Assembly (NCBI GenBank): GCA_005789375.1
Contig: SXXZ01000130.1
Coordinates: 1 to 12,009, forward strand
Origin: Verrucomicrobiales bacterium
GTDB taxonomy: Bacteria > Verrucomicrobiota > Verrucomicrobiae > Limisphaerales > UBA9464
Direction of reading: 5' to 3'
DNA length: 12,009 nt
Within the stretch, counting starts at the first letter, position 1. Each line of letters starts with the position of its first letter. A program made the translations under genes and the position numbers. Of the stretch, positions 5,946 through 12,009 are shown in pieces. The notes under the pieces were generated by a model, which worked only from the letters and a program-made list of their open reading frames with translations, was not told the DNA's origin and did not search any database.

Positions 5946-8912
5946 ATGAACGGCTTTGATTGGGGCATGACCTCGCGGTTCCTACTTCTGATGGTATTCT
6001 GGGTCTCGTTCGTCCATGCCGAATCCGCGCCGCAGTGGATTTGGGGGCCGGCCGGGGCGGAGAACGAAGTTCGCTTTTTCCGCAAGACATTCACCGTGCC
6101 GCCCGGCGCCATGGGTGGTGATGTCGTTTTAGCGGCCGACGATGAAGCTGAAGTGTCCGTTAATCGCCAACGACTGGGATCCAATAATTCTTGGAAGAAG
6201 CCGACGCGACTCAAGATTCGATCGGTGTCCCGGGGAGAGAACGTTCTCGAAATTCGGGCGCGAAACCTCTCCGGAGGGGCTGGCGTCTTGGCCCGGATCG
6301 AGTTCTTGATGCGGGACGCTCCTCGCGTGGACTTCGTGACGGATGGTTCTTGGCAGACCTCCTCGGACGGTGTGTCTGGTTGGACTCCGGTCCAGTTGTT
6401 GGGGGTGGTTGGAACTCCGCCCTGGGGGCCCATTTCGTTGGAGCCCGTGGCTACGCCGGTGGACGGCATTTCAGTGAAGGAAGGCTTTCGACTGGAGTTG
6501 ATTCACAGTGCGCGACCTGGCGAAGGATCTTGGATCTCTATGACGCGGGACGATCAGGGGCGCTTAATCATCAGTCCTCAGGGGCCTGAGTCTTTGCTCC
6601 GCCTGACGATCGAGCAGGGCAAGTTGGCCAAGATGGAACGACTGGAAACCCAGGTGGGTGGGGCCATGGGCCTGCTGCATGCCTTCGGGGCCCTGTATAT
6701 GAATGGGAGAGGCCCGGACGGGTATCACTTGTACCGGATTCGCGATGCCGATGGGGATGGTCGCTACGAGTCCACTCAGTTGCTCCGGCGCTGGACGGGC
6801 AGTGGCGGTGAGCACGGACCCCACGCGCTTGTGAAGGGGCCGGATGATCGGATCTATGCCGTGGCTGGTAACTTCACTGACGTGCCGAGCGATTTGGCGC
6901 CTCACTCTCCGGTCGCCCATTATGCGGAGGATCTGGCGTTGCCTCGACTGGAGGATGTCAACGGATTCGGAGCCGGGCGCAAGGCTCCTGGCGGCTTTGT
7001 GCTGAGCCTGGATCGGGACGGTCAGGATACGCGGTTGTTCTCGGCCGGCCAACGCAACGCCTATGGCATCGCCTTCAACGCCGACGGTGAACTATTCAGC
7101 TTCGATTCGGACATGGAGCGCGACTGGGGAACCCCTTGGTATCGGCCGTCGCGAATTCAACACATCGTTAGTGGTTCCGACCACGGTTACCGCGAAGGTT
7201 CCGGAAAGTGGCCCGACTATTATGCCGACTCAATGCCCCCAGTGGTGGATGTGGGCATCGGATCGCCGACGAGCATCCGATTCGGGACAGGGACGGCCTT
7301 TCCTGCCCGCTACCAGAAAGCGCTCTTCGGCCTAGATTGGGTTTTTGGGCGACTCATTGCTGTGCATCTCCAAGAACAGGGAGCCGGGTACACCGGTCGG
7401 GTGGAGACGCTTTTCAGGGGAGGCGCGATGAACCTCACCGATTTGGAGGTGGGACCGGATGGAGCCCTGTACTGCATTACCGGCGGACGTGGAGGCCAGT
7501 CGGGACTGTACCGACTGACCTTTGTTGGCAACCCGGCCTCCGAGCCTTCGGTCGCAGTGGTGGCGGGTGCCAAAGAAGCCCGGGCGCAGCGACGGCAATT
7601 AGAGGCCGTCCATGGACAAGCGACTTCGGGATGGCTGACCTCGGGTTGGTCGCAGTTGGGATCGGCTGATCCGATGCTGCGCCAGGCCGCTCGGATTGCG
7701 CTGGAATCCCAACCAGTGGCCACCTGGGTCGAGAAGGCTTTGGCCGAGGAGAATCCCAAGATCGGTTTGAGCGCCCTGTTAGCCCTGGCGCGATGCGGAG
7801 ATGGAACGCAGCAAGTGGCGCTGCTCAAAGCCCTGGGCCGGTGGCCCCTCGACGCGTTGGACGAAGAAGGGTTTCTGACCCAGCTCCGGGTAATCGAGGT
7901 GGCGTTCGCCCGTCATGGAATTCCGGCAGCCCTCAAGCCAATGGTCATTGAAAAACTGGGTCGTCAGTTCCCAGCCTCAACCTGGCCTCGTAACCGCGAG
8001 TTGTCGCAGTTGCTCGTCGCACTGGGCGATGGAGAGGTTGTGCCTAAGACTCTTCAGCTGCGGGATGCCTCGAAGACGTGGCAGGAACGGATGCACTACA
8101 CGGCCGCCTTGCACGGGATGACCCAAGGGTGGACTCCGGCTTTGCGTCAGCGCTACTTCGCTGGGTTTCGGCAAATCCCCTCGGGGTGGGGCCACATTCC
8201 GGCCGCCTATGAACAATGGTTCCTGGATGTGGACCAGAAGCCCAACCCCGGGGCTGGATTTGATCCGTTGATCAAACGCCTCGAGCAGAAGGCCTTCGCA
8301 TTAATTCCCGACGCGGAAAAAGGCCCGATTGCCGAGCTGATGAAGGCCCCGCCATCCGCCGTTCCCGCTCCCACGGTTCTCGCAGCGACACCCAGCCGCT
8401 CCAACGGGAATCGAGCATGGAAGTTTGACGACTTGGCCGATGTCTTGAGCACGCCCCTGTCGGGCCGAAATTATGCGCGAGGTCAGCAAGTTTATCAGCT
8501 CTCCCAATGCGGGGTCTGCCACCGCTTTCAGGGGGCAGGAGGCGCAACGGGACCGGAGCTGACCGGGGTGTCTAGCCGATACTCCCGGGCGGACTTGTGG
8601 CGTTCCATTGTCGATCCCAACGCGGTCATCTCCGAGCAGTACCAGTCCATGGTCCTGACTCTGAAAGACGGGAAGGAGATCACGGGTCGGGTGTTGGAAG
8701 ATTCTCCGACCCAGATCGTGGTTGGGGTTGATGCCCTGACCGACCGAAAAGTGACCGTGCAACCCAGTGAGGTGCGTCACCGCGTCGTCTCCAAGGTGTC
8801 GTCCATGCCAGAAGGATTGCTCTCGGCTTGGGGGCGGGAAGACATCCTCGACTTGCTGGGTTACTTGGAGTCCAACGGGCAGGAAAAGTCTCCGATCTTC
8901 AAGCGGCGTTGA
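5946..8912 (+). CDS. Secreted beta-propeller / HEAT-repeat protein with PVC-type haem-binding CxxCH domain
   Basis: A large exported c-type cytochrome-like protein, about 988 residues from the ATG at 5946. The N-terminus is a Sec signal peptide (hydrophobic FLLLMVFWVSF, cleavage likely after VHA). ATG 5967 gives a tidier signal peptide and is an alternative start; a TTG at 5937 is less likely. In order, from 5946: a beta-sandwich resembling the N-terminal domain of rhamnosidase-like enzymes (about 30-165, ending GTPPWGPI); a beta-propeller of the membrane-bound dehydrogenase (GSDH-like) type (about 175-535, with DADGDG and LSLDRDGQDTR turns); HEAT-like helical repeats (about 550-790); and a cytochrome domain with C855-G-V-C858-H859, ATGPELTGV and a probable distal Met in SSMPEGLL. 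Such proteins are typical of Planctomycetes and Verrucomicrobia and are thought to be periplasmic sugar-oxidation or electron-transfer proteins. Substrate and redox partner are unknown. It is monocistronic. Confidence 0.94.
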   Translation: MNGFDWGMTSRFLLLMVFWVSFVHAESAPQWIWGPAGAENEVRFFRKTFTVPPGAMGGDVVLAADDEAEVSVNRQRLGSNNSWKKPTRLKIRSVSRGENVLEIRARNLSGGAGVLARIEFLMRDAPRVDFVTDGSWQTSSDGVSGWTPVQLLGVVGTPPWGPISLEPVATPVDGISVKEGFRLELIHSARPGEGSWISMTRDDQGRLIISPQGPESLLRLTIEQGKLAKMERLETQVGGAMGLLHAFGALYMNGRGPDGYHLYRIRDADGDGRYESTQLLRRWTGSGGEHGPHALVKGPDDRIYAVAGNFTDVPSDLAPHSPVAHYAEDLALPRLEDVNGFGAGRKAPGGFVLSLDRDGQDTRLFSAGQRNAYGIAFNADGELFSFDSDMERDWGTPWYRPSRIQHIVSGSDHGYREGSGKWPDYYADSMPPVVDVGIGSPTSIRFGTGTAFPARYQKALFGLDWVFGRLIAVHLQEQGAGYTGRVETLFRGGAMNLTDLEVGPDGALYCITGGRGGQSGLYRLTFVGNPASEPSVAVVAGAKEARAQRRQLEAVHGQATSGWLTSGWSQLGSADPMLRQAARIALESQPVATWVEKALAEENPKIGLSALLALARCGDGTQQVALLKALGRWPLDALDEEGFLTQLRVIEVAFARHGIPAALKPMVIEKLGRQFPASTWPRNRELSQLLVALGDGEVVPKTLQLRDASKTWQERMHYTAALHGMTQGWTPALRQRYFAGFRQIPSGWGHIPAAYEQWFLDVDQKPNPGAGFDPLIKRLEQKAFALIPDAEKGPIAELMKAPPSAVPAPTVLAATPSRSNGNRAWKFDDLADVLSTPLSGRNYARGQQVYQLSQCGVCHRFQGAGGATGPELTGVSSRYSRADLWRSIVDPNAVISEQYQSMVLTLKDGKEITGRVLEDSPTQIVVGVDALTDRKVTVQPSEVRHRVVSKVSSMPEGLLSAWGREDILDLLGYLESNGQEKSPIFKRR

Positions 8913-9405
8913 GCGCTTTCCACAGCACGTGGACGACCCAGAGGAGGATCATGCCGCTGGCGCTGGCCACCTTGACAGCGGTCCCGGCGATGAGGCCGAG
9001 TGCCGCCCCAACGCCCGCGCTACCCGCCTCGCTCCAGGGGCGTCCTCCGATCCATTCGCCAAGAATGGCGCCCAGTAACGGGCCAGCGATCCATCCCAAC
9101 GGAGGCCACCACAACCCCAGCAAACCGCCGATGGCCGCTCCCACCATACCGCGCCAGGTGGCTCCGAGTCGTTGGGCACCATAGCTGGCCGCCGCGAAGT
9201 CTAAGACGGCCGAGAACACTGCGACGACGATGAGTGTGAGCAGAACCCATGTGGCTGCCCCGTGATCCCCGAGGATCCATCGGTGCCCCAGGGCTGCGAG
9301 GGCAATTAACGGAGTGCCGGGGAGTCCGGGTAGGAGCGCGCCCGCCAAGCCGACGAGCATGATGAGGAGGGTGAGGGCGAAGGTGGTGATTTCGGAGGGG
9401 CTCAC
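8899..9405 (-). CDS. DUF456 family membrane protein
   Basis: A 168-residue polytopic protein of the DUF456 family. The signature LVGLAGALLPGLPGTPLI (about 17-34) matches the family's glycine/proline-rich first helix, and VLDFAAASYGAQRLGATW (about 67-84) followed by a Gly-rich helix matches the second conserved block. Hydrophobic segments lie near 8-26, 31-45, 52-75, 87-119 and 130-166. The function of the family is not established. I chose the GTG at 9405 because it gives the usual family length (about 160 residues). An in-frame ATG at 9594 adds 63 residues with no family resemblance and poor composition. No good ribosome binding site precedes the GTG. The last 14 nt overlap, tail to tail, the end of the convergent haem-domain gene. 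Confidence 0.87.
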   Translation of the reverse strand: MSPSEITTFALTLLIMLVGLAGALLPGLPGTPLIALAALGHRWILGDHGAATWVLLTLIVVAVFSAVLDFAAASYGAQRLGATWRGMVGAAIGGLLGLWWPPLGWIAGPLLGAILGEWIGGRPWSEAGSAGVGAALGLIAGTAVKVASASGMILLWVVHVLWKALNAA

Positions 9406-10143
9406 GGTCGTAGTTGGGATGAACGGTACGCAGAGTGTCGGATCTGGAAATGAGGATGGCAGTTTTTTCGTTAGACAGAGCCTCGATGCAGATGTTTTTG
9501 ACCAGGATCTGTGTTTGGGCCTTGGGTTCAGCGGCCCGCGCAGCGATCCGGCAGCGGTAACGTTATAAAGTCTCACGCTCACTTTCTTCTGCAAGATTCG
9601 TAAAAAGCCTGAAAACAGAACTGCTTCTCAGCACCCATCTAAACGAATCCCATCGGATCGAAAAGCGTGTCCGTCGGGGTTGGATGTCTTGGTCCGTCGC
9701 CGAAGACGTTGGACAAGTTATCAGAGTCTCCGATCCTCCCGCTGCCAGTTCCAGCCCTCGCTCGGATAGTTGAGAATGTTATTTTGAGCCAGTTGGCGGT
9801 TGACGCATCAAAAATCCCTGCTAGGTTGGTCTCGTTCTTTCGCAGCAGAGTTATAAAAGCGCGTTGATTTGCTTCCCTTGATTTTTTCACTGGAGCGAGT
9901 TAATGGGACTTTTAATCGTAGGACTGAAGTTTTGGTGCCTGACGTTTATCGGGGTTTTAAAGAGAGTTTTTTTAGGGAGTGGTTTTGAACCGTTCAAGGT
10001 TTGTTGGTTAGATTGTTCGTTGAAGTTTTCGATTTCAGAAAACAAAGCGTTCAAATCTTGTTCAACAAGGCGTTTAACAGAGCAAGACTAGGTTAACTTA
10101 ACAAGCGTCCTAAACCCCGTCTGTCAGTTGCACTGTTCGTTTT
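9406..10143. other. Long intergenic stretch, AT-richer to the right, no convincing gene
   Basis: I find no protein gene with family resemblance or a good start here. Base composition falls visibly toward AT from about 9580, unlike the GC-rich neighbours. Two short ORFs exist: a GTG-started 83-codon frame on the minus strand (9639-9890) and a 62-codon frame on the plus strand (9903-10091). Neither has a ribosome binding site or recognisable sequence. There is a hairpin at 9686-9707 (GTCTTGG / CCGAAGAC), and small perfect palindromes at 9985-9997, 10057-10069 and 10092-10102. Promoters for the minus-strand DUF456 gene should lie in the left part, but I cannot point to one. Confidence 0.5.
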
Positions 10144-10202
10144 CTGAGGCGTCGTTGTTCAACTCCTCAGGATCTCCACTAAGTCCTACAGAACTGATTC
10201 TG
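10144..10202 (+). other. Two consecutive hairpins leading into the tandem terminators
   Basis: CTGAGG (10144-10149) pairs with CCTCAG (10165-10170) and encloses an inner GTTG-TT-CAAC helix. CAGAA (10189-10193) pairs with TTCTG (10198-10202) around a CTGA loop. Both lie directly before terminator 1 and could be the 3' part of a structured plus-strand RNA. No known RNA class was recognised. Confidence 0.4.
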
Positions 10203-10210
10203 ATTATTCC

Positions 10211-10255
10211 CCGGGGCGTATGGTCATCCTCTGACTGGCGCCCCGGTTTTTCTTT
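10211..10255 (+). terminator. Intrinsic terminator 1 of a tandem pair, plus strand
   Basis: CCGGGGCG (10211-10218) pairs perfectly with CGCCCCGG (10239-10246). The helix continues inward through GTCA/TGAC (10223-10226 with 10232-10235) around a TCCTC loop, and TTTTTCTTT follows immediately. This is a strong Rho-independent terminator for plus-strand transcription. No protein gene lies close upstream on that strand, which suggests a noncoding transcript or a long leader ending here. Confidence 0.85.
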
Positions 10256-10256
10256 G

Positions 10257-10289
10257 GGCCTCCGTCGGAACGACGGGGGCCTTTTTTTT
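10257..10289 (+). terminator. Intrinsic terminator 2 of a tandem pair, plus strand
   Basis: GGCCTCCGTC (10257-10266) pairs with GACGGGGGCC (10272-10281), 10 bp with one T-G pair around a GGAAC loop. An uninterrupted run of eight T follows. It starts one base after the T-tract of terminator 1, so the two act as a double stop. A further 6-bp hairpin, GTGCGC / GCGCAC (10291-10310), follows without a T-tract. Confidence 0.87.
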
Positions 10290-10384
10290 GGTGCGCCCGC
10301 CAGAGCGCACTCTTCAACGGGTTAAAGTCCCGAGCAGGCCCGACAAGGGACAGGGACCGACAAGGGACAGGGACAGGCTGCCCC

Positions 10385-10514
10385 ACCTCACAGGAGGTCC
10401 TCGGGCCACATCCAGTGGTCCTCCCAAAACCCACCTCACCCAAGCACTTCCGAGGTAGGGCGATTTCTCCGAAAGCGCCATGTCCGCAGACACGGACCAC
10501 CGCAGGGACAGGCT
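10385..10514. repeat. 130-bp direct repeat, copy 1
   Basis: Copy 1 begins ACCTCACAGGAGGTCC and ends GGGACAGGCT. It matches 10627-10756 at 128 of 130 positions without gaps; the differences are at 10481 and 10482. Within it GGAGGTCC and GGTCCTCC can form an 8-bp stem with one mismatch, and GTCCG / CGGAC (near 10482-10496) forms a second small stem. This looks like a small structured repeat element. Confidence 0.93.
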
Positions 10515-10552
10515 GTTTACAGGGACAGGCTCCAACGGGTTAAAGTGCGTCT

Positions 10553-10632
10553 CAGAGGCCCGGCAAGGCAAGGGACAGGCTGCCTAACCTCACAGAGGCC
10601 CGGCAAGGCAAGGGACAGGCTGCCTAACCTCA
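10553..10632. repeat. 40-bp tandem repeat, two exact copies
   Basis: Two identical 40-bp units (10553-10592 and 10593-10632), each beginning CAGAGGCCCGGCAAGGCAAG and containing GGGACAGGCT, sit back to back just before the second 130-bp repeat. A diverged single version (AGGCCCGACAAGGGACAGG) lies at about 10336-10354, so the expansion occurred in only one of the two composite units. Confidence 0.92.
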
Positions 10633-10756
10633 CAGGAGGTCCTCGGGCCACATCCAGTGGTCCTCCCAAAACCCACCTCACCCAAGCACTTCCGAGGTAG
10701 GGCGATTTCTCCGAAAGCGCCACTTCCGCAGACACGGACCACCGCAGGGACAGGCT
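10627..10756. repeat. 130-bp direct repeat, copy 2
   Basis: Second copy, offset by 242 bp from copy 1. The two substitutions, at 10723 and 10724, weaken the small GTCCG/CGGAC stem of copy 1. An 18-bp tandem (10755-10772 and 10773-10790, unit CTCCTCACAAGGGACAGG) follows and ends the cassette. Confidence 0.93.
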
Positions 10757-10812
10757 CCTCACAAGGGACAGGCTCCTCACAAGGGACAGGCGTTTCTTCG
10801 TAGGGATTCAGA

Positions 10813-11928
10813 ATGCTATCGTTGTTTTGCCTAAGGCCGGAAGAGTTGGCATTCTCGTCGCCACAGATGCGTCACATTATTTACATCTGGGTGTTGGTGT
10901 GGTTGGAAGCTGGGTTGCACCGATCAGCGGTGCTGGTTGCAGCAACCACTAAGGCTACCAATGATTCAATCCAAGCCCCAGCCAAGGCCCGGATTCATGC
11001 CATCTCGGATCCTAGGGCGACCTCTGCATTCATTCCGGATTCGGAAGTGGTTCGGAAGCTAGTGGACCGGGGGCTGTTGGCCCTGTCCGGCAAGACCAAC
11101 ACGGCCACAGCCTGGAAGGTGTGGGTCAAACCGGCCGATGTGGTGGGCTTTAAAGTGATCTCGGCCCCAGGAACGCTGACGGGTACCCGACCTGCCGTGG
11201 TCGAGGCGTTGGTCGAGTCACTCATCCAGTCTGGGCATCCTGCTCAGCGGATTGTGATTTGGGATCGTCAGGCTCGTGATCTTAAGACCGCCGGTTTCCA
11301 GGAACTGGCCCGCCGATTGGGCGTCCGCTGTGTGGCGACAACCGATGCGGGATGGGATGGGAATCAATTTTACGAGGCGGCGGCGCAGGGAAAACTCGTC
11401 TACGGCGATCTGGAGTTTGGGAAGGGCGACCGCTTTGCCGTTGGACGCCGCTCCCATGTCTCAAAACTACTCACTCAGGAAGTGACCCGAATCATCCCTG
11501 TGACCCCCATTTTGACTCACCACTCTGGGGGGATCTACGGCCACCTGCTGTCGCTGGCCTTTGGTTCCGTGGACAATATGTACCGCTTTGAAACCGACTC
11601 CAGCCGGACCGAGGAGTCGGTGCCGGAACTTTGCGCGCTGGATGACCTCATGCCCAAGGTGGCCTTTGGTGTCACCGATGCGCTGGTGGGCCAGGTTCGG
11701 GGCGATGACAAGGCTCGGTTGCATGACACGATCGCTCTCAATGAATTGCGCTTCGGAACCGATTTGGTGGCTTTGGACGTGGTCTCGATGTCCGACGTGG
11801 TGGGCGCGCGCAGGGCCTATCCCATCGAAGGGGAAAAACCTATGCGTACCGACCTCTTCTTCAATGCAGAGTTGCTGGAACTCGGAATCGCCAACACCAA
11901 CCGGATCGAGCTTCTTCGGGCTCCGTGA
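10813..11928 (+). CDS. DUF362 domain protein
   Basis: A 371-residue protein resembling the DUF362 family: PADVVGFKVISAPGTLTGTRP (107-127), then VVEALVESLIQSGHPAQRIVIWDR (129-152) and DLKTAGF (156-162), plus a later THHSGGIYGHLLSLAFGSVDNMYRF region (235-259) where the family has a conserved Asn/Gly-rich block. Only three Cys are present, so there is no ferredoxin-type 4Fe-4S domain such as some DUF362 proteins carry. The family's reaction is not established. ATG 10813 has AGGG about 7 nt upstream. ATG 10867 has no such site but gives an N-terminus closer to a signal peptide (MRHIIYIWVLVW), so either start is possible and export is likely in both. The stop overlaps the next start by one base, which implies co-translation. 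Its promoter must lie within or beyond the adjacent repeat cassette. Confidence 0.88.
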   Translation: MLSLFCLRPEELAFSSPQMRHIIYIWVLVWLEAGLHRSAVLVAATTKATNDSIQAPAKARIHAISDPRATSAFIPDSEVVRKLVDRGLLALSGKTNTATAWKVWVKPADVVGFKVISAPGTLTGTRPAVVEALVESLIQSGHPAQRIVIWDRQARDLKTAGFQELARRLGVRCVATTDAGWDGNQFYEAAAQGKLVYGDLEFGKGDRFAVGRRSHVSKLLTQEVTRIIPVTPILTHHSGGIYGHLLSLAFGSVDNMYRFETDSSRTEESVPELCALDDLMPKVAFGVTDALVGQVRGDDKARLHDTIALNELRFGTDLVALDVVSMSDVVGARRAYPIEGEKPMRTDLFFNAELLELGIANTNRIELLRAP

Positions 11929-12009
11929 TGAATCCGTTGGAGGCCGAGGTCTGGATTGAGCCCGTGGGTGAGGCAGATTTGCCGAAAGTCCGCGACCTGG
12001 CCGAACGCA
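11928..12009 (+). CDS. Start of next gene, possibly a GNAT N-acetyltransferase (truncated by window)
   Basis: Only 27 codons are visible. The ATG shares its A with the TGA of the DUF362 gene, a typical coupled arrangement. The residues VWIEPVGEADLPKVRDLAER resemble the first beta-strand and helix of GNAT acetyltransferases, where a strand is followed by an (A/D)DLP..R.LA helix. The fragment is too short to be sure, because the acetyl-CoA site lies further downstream. I trust the presence of a gene more than the family name. Confidence 0.55.
   Translation, partial: MNPLEAEVWIEPVGEADLPKVRDLAER

Larger units (their letters stand above)
10315..10792. repeat. Nested direct-repeat cassette built on GGGACAGG
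   Basis: About 480 bp made almost wholly of repeats. CAACGGGTTAAAGT occurs at 10315-10328 and 10533-10546 and heads two related composite units (about 10315-10532 and 10533-10792). The core GGGACAGG occurs ten times in the same orientation, starting at 10347, 10364, 10370, 10505, 10522, 10572, 10612, 10747, 10765 and 10783, and is usually continued as CT. The 130-bp, 40-bp and 18-bp repeats within it are listed separately. The minus-strand ORFs that cross it are repeat-borne and share peptide segments although they lie in different frames, so I do not call them genes. The cassette ends about 20 nt before the DUF362 start. Confidence 0.9.

Noticed and set aside
9406..9594. N-terminal extension of the DUF456 protein to the ATG at 9594
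   Set aside because: The extra 63 residues do not resemble the family, and the GTG at 9405 gives the normal length.
9639..9890. 83-codon GTG-started minus-strand ORF
   Set aside because: No ribosome binding site, no recognisable family, in an AT-rich island. Possible but unsupported; conservation would be needed to revive it.
9903..10091. 62-codon plus-strand ORF
   Set aside because: No ribosome binding site, unusual composition, ends 120 nt before the terminator, and spans palindromes that suit a noncoding role better.
9903..10290. tmRNA, RNase P RNA, SRP RNA or 6S RNA
   Set aside because: Searched by eye for their conserved motifs (tRNA-like ends, GAGGAAAGTCC-type P RNA core, SRP domain IV tetraloops) and found none.
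10204..10780. Three minus-strand ORFs (85-98 codons) across the repeat cassette
   Set aside because: Two of them share near-identical peptide segments because the 130-bp repeat is open in different frames. They have no family resemblance, and the composition is dictated by the repeats and terminators.
10315..10792. CRISPR array
   Set aside because: Repeats vary in length and spacing, are nested, and spacers are themselves repeated. No cas gene is present.

Overview
The window looks like chromosomal DNA of a GC-rich member of the PVC superphylum, most likely Verrucomicrobiota. The strongest pointer is the large secreted protein at 5946-8912, which joins a beta-propeller and HEAT-like repeats to the C-terminal single-haem CxxCH domain that is expanded in Planctomycetes and Verrucomicrobia. 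Weak or absent Shine-Dalgarno sequences before most starts fit this. The assignment is inferred from protein character, not from a marker gene.

Left half (1-5565): five genes run on the minus strand with short gaps (19 to 87 nt) and read as one probable operon. In transcription order they are pgpA (phosphatidylglycerophosphatase A), an old-yellow-enzyme-type NADH:flavin oxidoreductase, a two-helix membrane protein of unknown function, an exported ChbG/HpnK (YdjC-like) carbohydrate deacetylase, and an OafA/YrhL-type membrane acyltransferase with a C-terminal SGNH domain that runs off the window start. Three of the five touch the envelope: phospholipid synthesis, polysaccharide deacetylation and O-acylation.

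Middle (5566-9405): a 380-bp divergent intergenic region holds a convincing minus-strand intrinsic terminator just after a possible 56-codon minus-strand ORF. The 2.97-kb haem-domain gene follows on the plus strand. Its 3' end overlaps by 14 nt the 3' end of a convergent DUF456 membrane protein gene.

Right part (9406-10812): about 1.4 kb has no convincing protein gene and is the most unusual stretch. It has a relatively AT-rich block with clustered small palindromes, a run of hairpins, two strong plus-strand intrinsic terminators in tandem, another hairpin, and then about 480 bp of nested direct repeats built around the core GGGACAGG. The repeats contain a 130-bp unit present twice with two mismatches. 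A plus-strand transcript, perhaps a noncoding RNA, probably ends at the tandem terminators.

End (10813-12009): a DUF362-family gene, followed with stop/start overlap by a reading frame cut by the window end, whose first residues resemble a GNAT N-acetyltransferase. No rRNA, tRNA, CRISPR array, transposase or prophage gene was recognised. No complete new multi-gene system is evident. The best candidates for something undescribed are the hairpin/terminator/repeat region and the small gene upstream of pgpA.
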